Below are positions 61,732 to 64,000 of a DNA stretch of 64,000 nt, in pieces (positions within the stretch are counted from its first letter, which is position 1; every line of letters starts with the position of its first letter). The stretch covers positions 57,205 to 121,204 of the forward strand of contig JAITUU010000045.1 in NCBI GenBank assembly GCA_031286165.1, in the 5' to 3' direction. The position numbers were made by a program, and so were the translations under genes. This DNA is from Bacteroidales bacterium (GTDB taxonomy: Bacteria; Bacteroidota; Bacteroidia; Bacteroidales; UBA1715). The notes beneath the pieces were generated by a model. It had not been told where the DNA came from. It ran no database searches and saw only the letters and a program-made list of their open reading frames with translations.

Positions 61732-61765
61732 ATTCTGCGTGGAAATTTATATTTCCACGCAGAAT
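61732..61765 (-). terminator. Terminator of the PKD-like surface gene
   Basis: Perfect 15-bp inverted repeat ATTCTGCGTGGAAAT-TTAT-ATTTCCACGCAGAAT, followed on the minus strand by TTTTTAATAC. It lies just past the stop at 61772. Confidence 0.85.
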
Positions 61766-61771
61766 CCATGA

Positions 61772-63718
61772 TTATTTATTCAAGATTAATTGTTTTGAAT
61801 AGTTGTTTTTTCCTTGACGGGCACAAAGAAGATACGTTCCATTCGGTAAATTAGAAATATCCAACGTTGATTCTACGGCATTTACTCTCCATTGATTAAG
61901 AACACCACCTGCCATATCGAATAGCATCAAGGTTGTTGCGCCATCGTAATGAGGCAATTTCACTACTACTTTTCCTTTCGATGGATTTGGTGCAATCACC
62001 ATATCTGCTGCCTGTTGTGAGGCAAACGTTTCTATTGTATTGGTAGTTTTTGCAAAGGCAGACGCAGAAGCCGAACGTAATGCGCCTACGGATTTGTTCG
62101 TGTATCTTGTTATACAACCTGTGTTTGTATTAGTAATAGTTACATAGAAATTGTCGCCTCCGGAAGTTAAAAGACCTTGCGGTAGATTAGATTGAGTAGC
62201 ATAATAATCAAATCCTGTTACCGGAACATCATTATATAACCATACAGCATCATGAGAGAAATACCAATCATCAGAATCTGCGTCTGTTATATAATACATT
62301 GCCATACCTCTTAGGGTCGGCATTTCCACAACTTCAAAATTCTCTTTTTGAACAACATACTGTAATGTTGCACTCGAAGATTCTCCACAGGCATTGAGTG
62401 CTGAAACAGAAATCGTAAATTCGCCTACTGCACCGGTAGTATTCACTTGGAATACGCCTTGTGCACTTATGCCGGCAGGGTCTATCGTGCCGAATGTTTC
62501 GTCATCTATGCTTAAATGATATTCTATGGCAGAAGAATAGCCTGCAATTTGTATTTCAATAACGCCCGGAAGTCCCGCATTTACACACGATGTTATTTTA
62601 GAGAGCGTGAAAGAAGATGGTGTGGCATCTATTGCCTCGCTCCAATCGGAGGTACAGCCATTGGCTCCTACGGCTCTTACTTTTACCTCTCCGCCTGTAT
62701 TATCCGGAATTACCGTAATGGTGGATTTATTATCAGCACCTTGCACCGCCCAGCCGGTAGGATACTCCCATTCGTAAGTTACGCTTGCATCGGGCACTCT
62801 TACTTTGAAGGTTATGGCTTGTCCGTTCGATACGCATATTGGGCTGGCGGAGTTAATAGTAGGCACTTTCGGGCTAAGGTCTATGGTTGCTGAAATAGAA
62901 GAACTGCATCCAACGCCGGTGGTAGCCGCCGTAATGGTGGCTCGTCCGCTTCCTGTTTGTATGATTGCCGAATTTCCGATACCCATAACTACGCGCCAAC
63001 CGTTGGATTGCGCAGCGGCATCTACCGACCACGTCAATGGCACGCTGTTGTCCACATTGGTTACTTCAAACTGAACCATAGAGTTCGGGAACACACAAGT
63101 GCTGCCCGAAGCGGTAAGTATTTGATTTGCCGGTGCCGATAGTATGCGGTTTACCTTTAATGAGTAGGTTTGCTCTGTGCCGCAACTGCTGATAATTTTC
63201 AGCCATAAGGTTCGGGCATCGTTTTGCGGAGTGAGGTTTATGGTGTAGTTGTTGTTTTTCAATGTATCGGTTGGCGTAATATACCAGCCCCCGTCTAAAT
63301 TACCCCATACATAGGTTGCTTCCGGGTCGGCATTTGAAATTGTTATCGGATACGAACCGGTGGCATTGAGCGGAAGGCACAAACCTTTGGCTAAATCAAT
63401 GTTGTTAAGGAAGGTTGGTGCTCCGGGTTCTTTTTTGAGGGTTAGTGTTACAGGAGTTTGACTATATTGATTGCAAGCCCCCATACGCACCGATATAGTT
63501 TTATCCTCAAAATCATTACCCACCACAAAGGTTACGGAACTTCGGTCAGCCGAATAATATAACACACCGTTTTGAGCCACGCCTGCCGGTATATCCCAAT
63601 CATAATCATCGAAACCTACCGTGTTCAACTGATACATACTCACCCAAGGGGCAACCGAATAAGTTACTCTTTGACCCGATTTCACACAAATTGGTCCGGT
63701 AACTTCATTGCTGGTCAA
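61772..63718 (-). CDS. PKD/Ig-repeat surface protein with T9SS type-A sorting domain, 5'-truncated
   Basis: 648 aa in the track, starting at a TTG with no signal peptide. At least five PKD/Ig-like repeats (SVAPWVSMYQLNTVG, SNADPEATYVWGNLDGGW, CVSNGQAITFKVRVPDASV and others) each use the CVxxGQxVxYxV pattern. The C-terminus has a type A sorting domain (MVIAPNPSKGKVVVKL; LDISNLPNGTYLLCARQ). The frame continues upstream of a TGA near 63738 for about 45 codons with plausible sequence (RVKHTYEYDYEYCDSSG). The gene was therefore probably longer and has been broken by a stop and perhaps by the insertion sequence at the window edge. Confidence 0.7.
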   Translation of the reverse strand: MTSNEVTGPICVKSGQRVTYSVAPWVSMYQLNTVGFDDYDWDIPAGVAQNGVLYYSADRSSVTFVVGNDFEDKTISVRMGACNQYSQTPVTLTLKKEPGAPTFLNNIDLAKGLCLPLNATGSYPITISNADPEATYVWGNLDGGWYITPTDTLKNNNYTINLTPQNDARTLWLKIISSCGTEQTYSLKVNRILSAPANQILTASGSTCVFPNSMVQFEVTNVDNSVPLTWSVDAAAQSNGWRVVMGIGNSAIIQTGSGRATITAATTGVGCSSSISATIDLSPKVPTINSASPICVSNGQAITFKVRVPDASVTYEWEYPTGWAVQGADNKSTITVIPDNTGGEVKVRAVGANGCTSDWSEAIDATPSSFTLSKITSCVNAGLPGVIEIQIAGYSSAIEYHLSIDDETFGTIDPAGISAQGVFQVNTTGAVGEFTISVSALNACGESSSATLQYVVQKENFEVVEMPTLRGMAMYYITDADSDDWYFSHDAVWLYNDVPVTGFDYYATQSNLPQGLLTSGGDNFYVTITNTNTGCITRYTNKSVGALRSASASAFAKTTNTIETFASQQAADMVIAPNPSKGKVVVKLPHYDGATTLMLFDMAGGVLNQWRVNAVESTLDISNLPNGTYLLCARQGKNNYSKQLILNK

Positions 63719-63738
63719 ATCCGAAAACTCTTTTCATA

Positions 63739-63885
63739 TCTCTATCTCTTTCGTGTAGTTTGCATAATAGGTAAAAGTTCCATGGTCAGGGTGGATTCCA
63801 CTTGAATCACAATATTCGTAATCATATTCGTAAGTGTGCTTAACTCGTATTGTTATCCGTAGTTTTCCCTTGGCATACTTGAAAC
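63739..63885 (-). pseudogene. Upstream remnant of the truncated surface protein
   Basis: Same frame as the PKD gene but upstream of its TGA. It encodes KYAKGKLRITIRVKHTYEYD, then YEYCDSSGIHPDHGTFTYYA and NYTKEIEI, with no start codon, between a TAA further upstream and the TGA. Either the 3' end of a separate upstream gene or the continuation of the interrupted one; it reads as exported beta-rich sequence. Boundaries approximate. Confidence 0.4.
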
Positions 63886-64000
63886 CTGAGTTCGATTAAT
63901 TTTTTATCTAAATATTTTGTAAATAAGACAGATTTTGTTATCTTTAAACACTTGAAAATTAAAGTATTAACAAAAAACTGTCTTATGATTTGCTTCGATA
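63886..64000 (+). mobile_element. Likely insertion-sequence end at the window edge
   Basis: The plus strand shows an AT-rich leader, a near-perfect inverted repeat (ATAAGACAGATTTTGTTA at 63923-63940 and TAACAAAAAACTGTCTTAT at 63968-63986) and an ATG at 63985 opening MICFD at the very edge. The hairpin overlaps the ATG, a layout used by some transposase genes to block read-in translation. No transposase domain is in view, so this is inferred. Confidence 0.35.

Noticed and set aside
63735-63740. TGA read as an amino acid in the surface-protein frame
   Set aside because: TGA acts as the stop of many genes here, so recoding is not plausible; mutation is simpler.
1-64000. tRNA or rRNA genes
   Set aside because: Intergenic gaps were read for cloverleaf features such as GGTTCGA-type T arms and CCA ends; none was seen.

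Overview
The window looks like chromosomal DNA of an uncultured member of the Bacteroidales (phylum Bacteroidota). Four things point there. Promoters carry the Bacteroidota -7 element TAnnTTTG instead of a sigma70 -10 box. Genes lack strong Shine-Dalgarno sequences and several start with GTG. There is a type IX secretion (T9SS) component (PorW/SprE) together with proteins carrying T9SS-type C-terminal sorting regions. The housekeeping set (class II RNR NrdJ, long acidic S1, MoxR-DUF58, AguA of the PPAD superfamily, Bacteroid-type trp leader) also fits. Nothing in the sequence fixes the genus.

Layout. 1-6.3 kb (minus): trpB (C-terminus cut by the window edge) behind a complete trp attenuator with a 15-codon leader peptide, ychF, a DUF4380 protein and porW/sprE. 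6.4-10.3 kb (plus): a GH65 phosphorylase, a membrane-anchored TPR protein and ribH. 10.5-13.8 kb (minus): rnz, a STAS protein and rpsA. 13.8-25.5 kb (plus): an Ig-like gene relic, a tail-specific protease, rfbA, rfbC, a secreted thioredoxin, a PolB-type exonuclease, a frameshifted T9SS cargo gene, a papain-like protease, agmatine deiminase, TerC and a MutY-like glycosylase without an Fe-S cluster. 25.6-30.4 kb (minus): recR, pfkA and a solitary type IIG-like restriction-methylation gene. 30.7-37.3 kb (plus): nrdJ, fba, a MuiA/DUF4139 protein with an inserted TonB-plug-like segment, and rlmB. 37.6-44.6 kb: dnaA (minus) divergent from recF, then moxR, DUF58, greA, HIT and a TolB-like propeller (all plus). 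44.6-47.5 kb (minus): miaA, a MATE transporter and a cytidylate-kinase-like gene, overlapping or tightly packed.

47.7-60.0 kb is a single co-directional run of 17 mostly small accessory genes: GNAT, RidA, a barrel-like protein, a serine hydrolase, a zinc ribbon, VOC, a methyltransferase, a membrane protein, AlkD-like, KPR-like, GyrI-like, DUF4143 ATPase, PagL-like, SGNH, a small membrane protein, a P-loop kinase and a second DUF4143 ATPase. Spacing is tight, with some stop-start overlaps, and the degenerate intergenic repeats seen in the first 44 kb are absent. 60.1-63.7 kb (minus) holds two T9SS cargo-like surface proteins. The second is 5'-truncated beside what looks like the end of an insertion sequence at the window edge.

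The clearest regulatory system is the trp attenuator. Tandem Trp codons, an antiterminator arm lying immediately after the leader stop codon, and a perfect terminator hairpin can all be read directly. Several families of low-complexity intergenic repeats and two dispersed hairpin elements fill the gaps in the housekeeping part. No tRNA, rRNA or CRISPR array was found. No system was recognised that is clearly new to science; the best leads are listed as findings.
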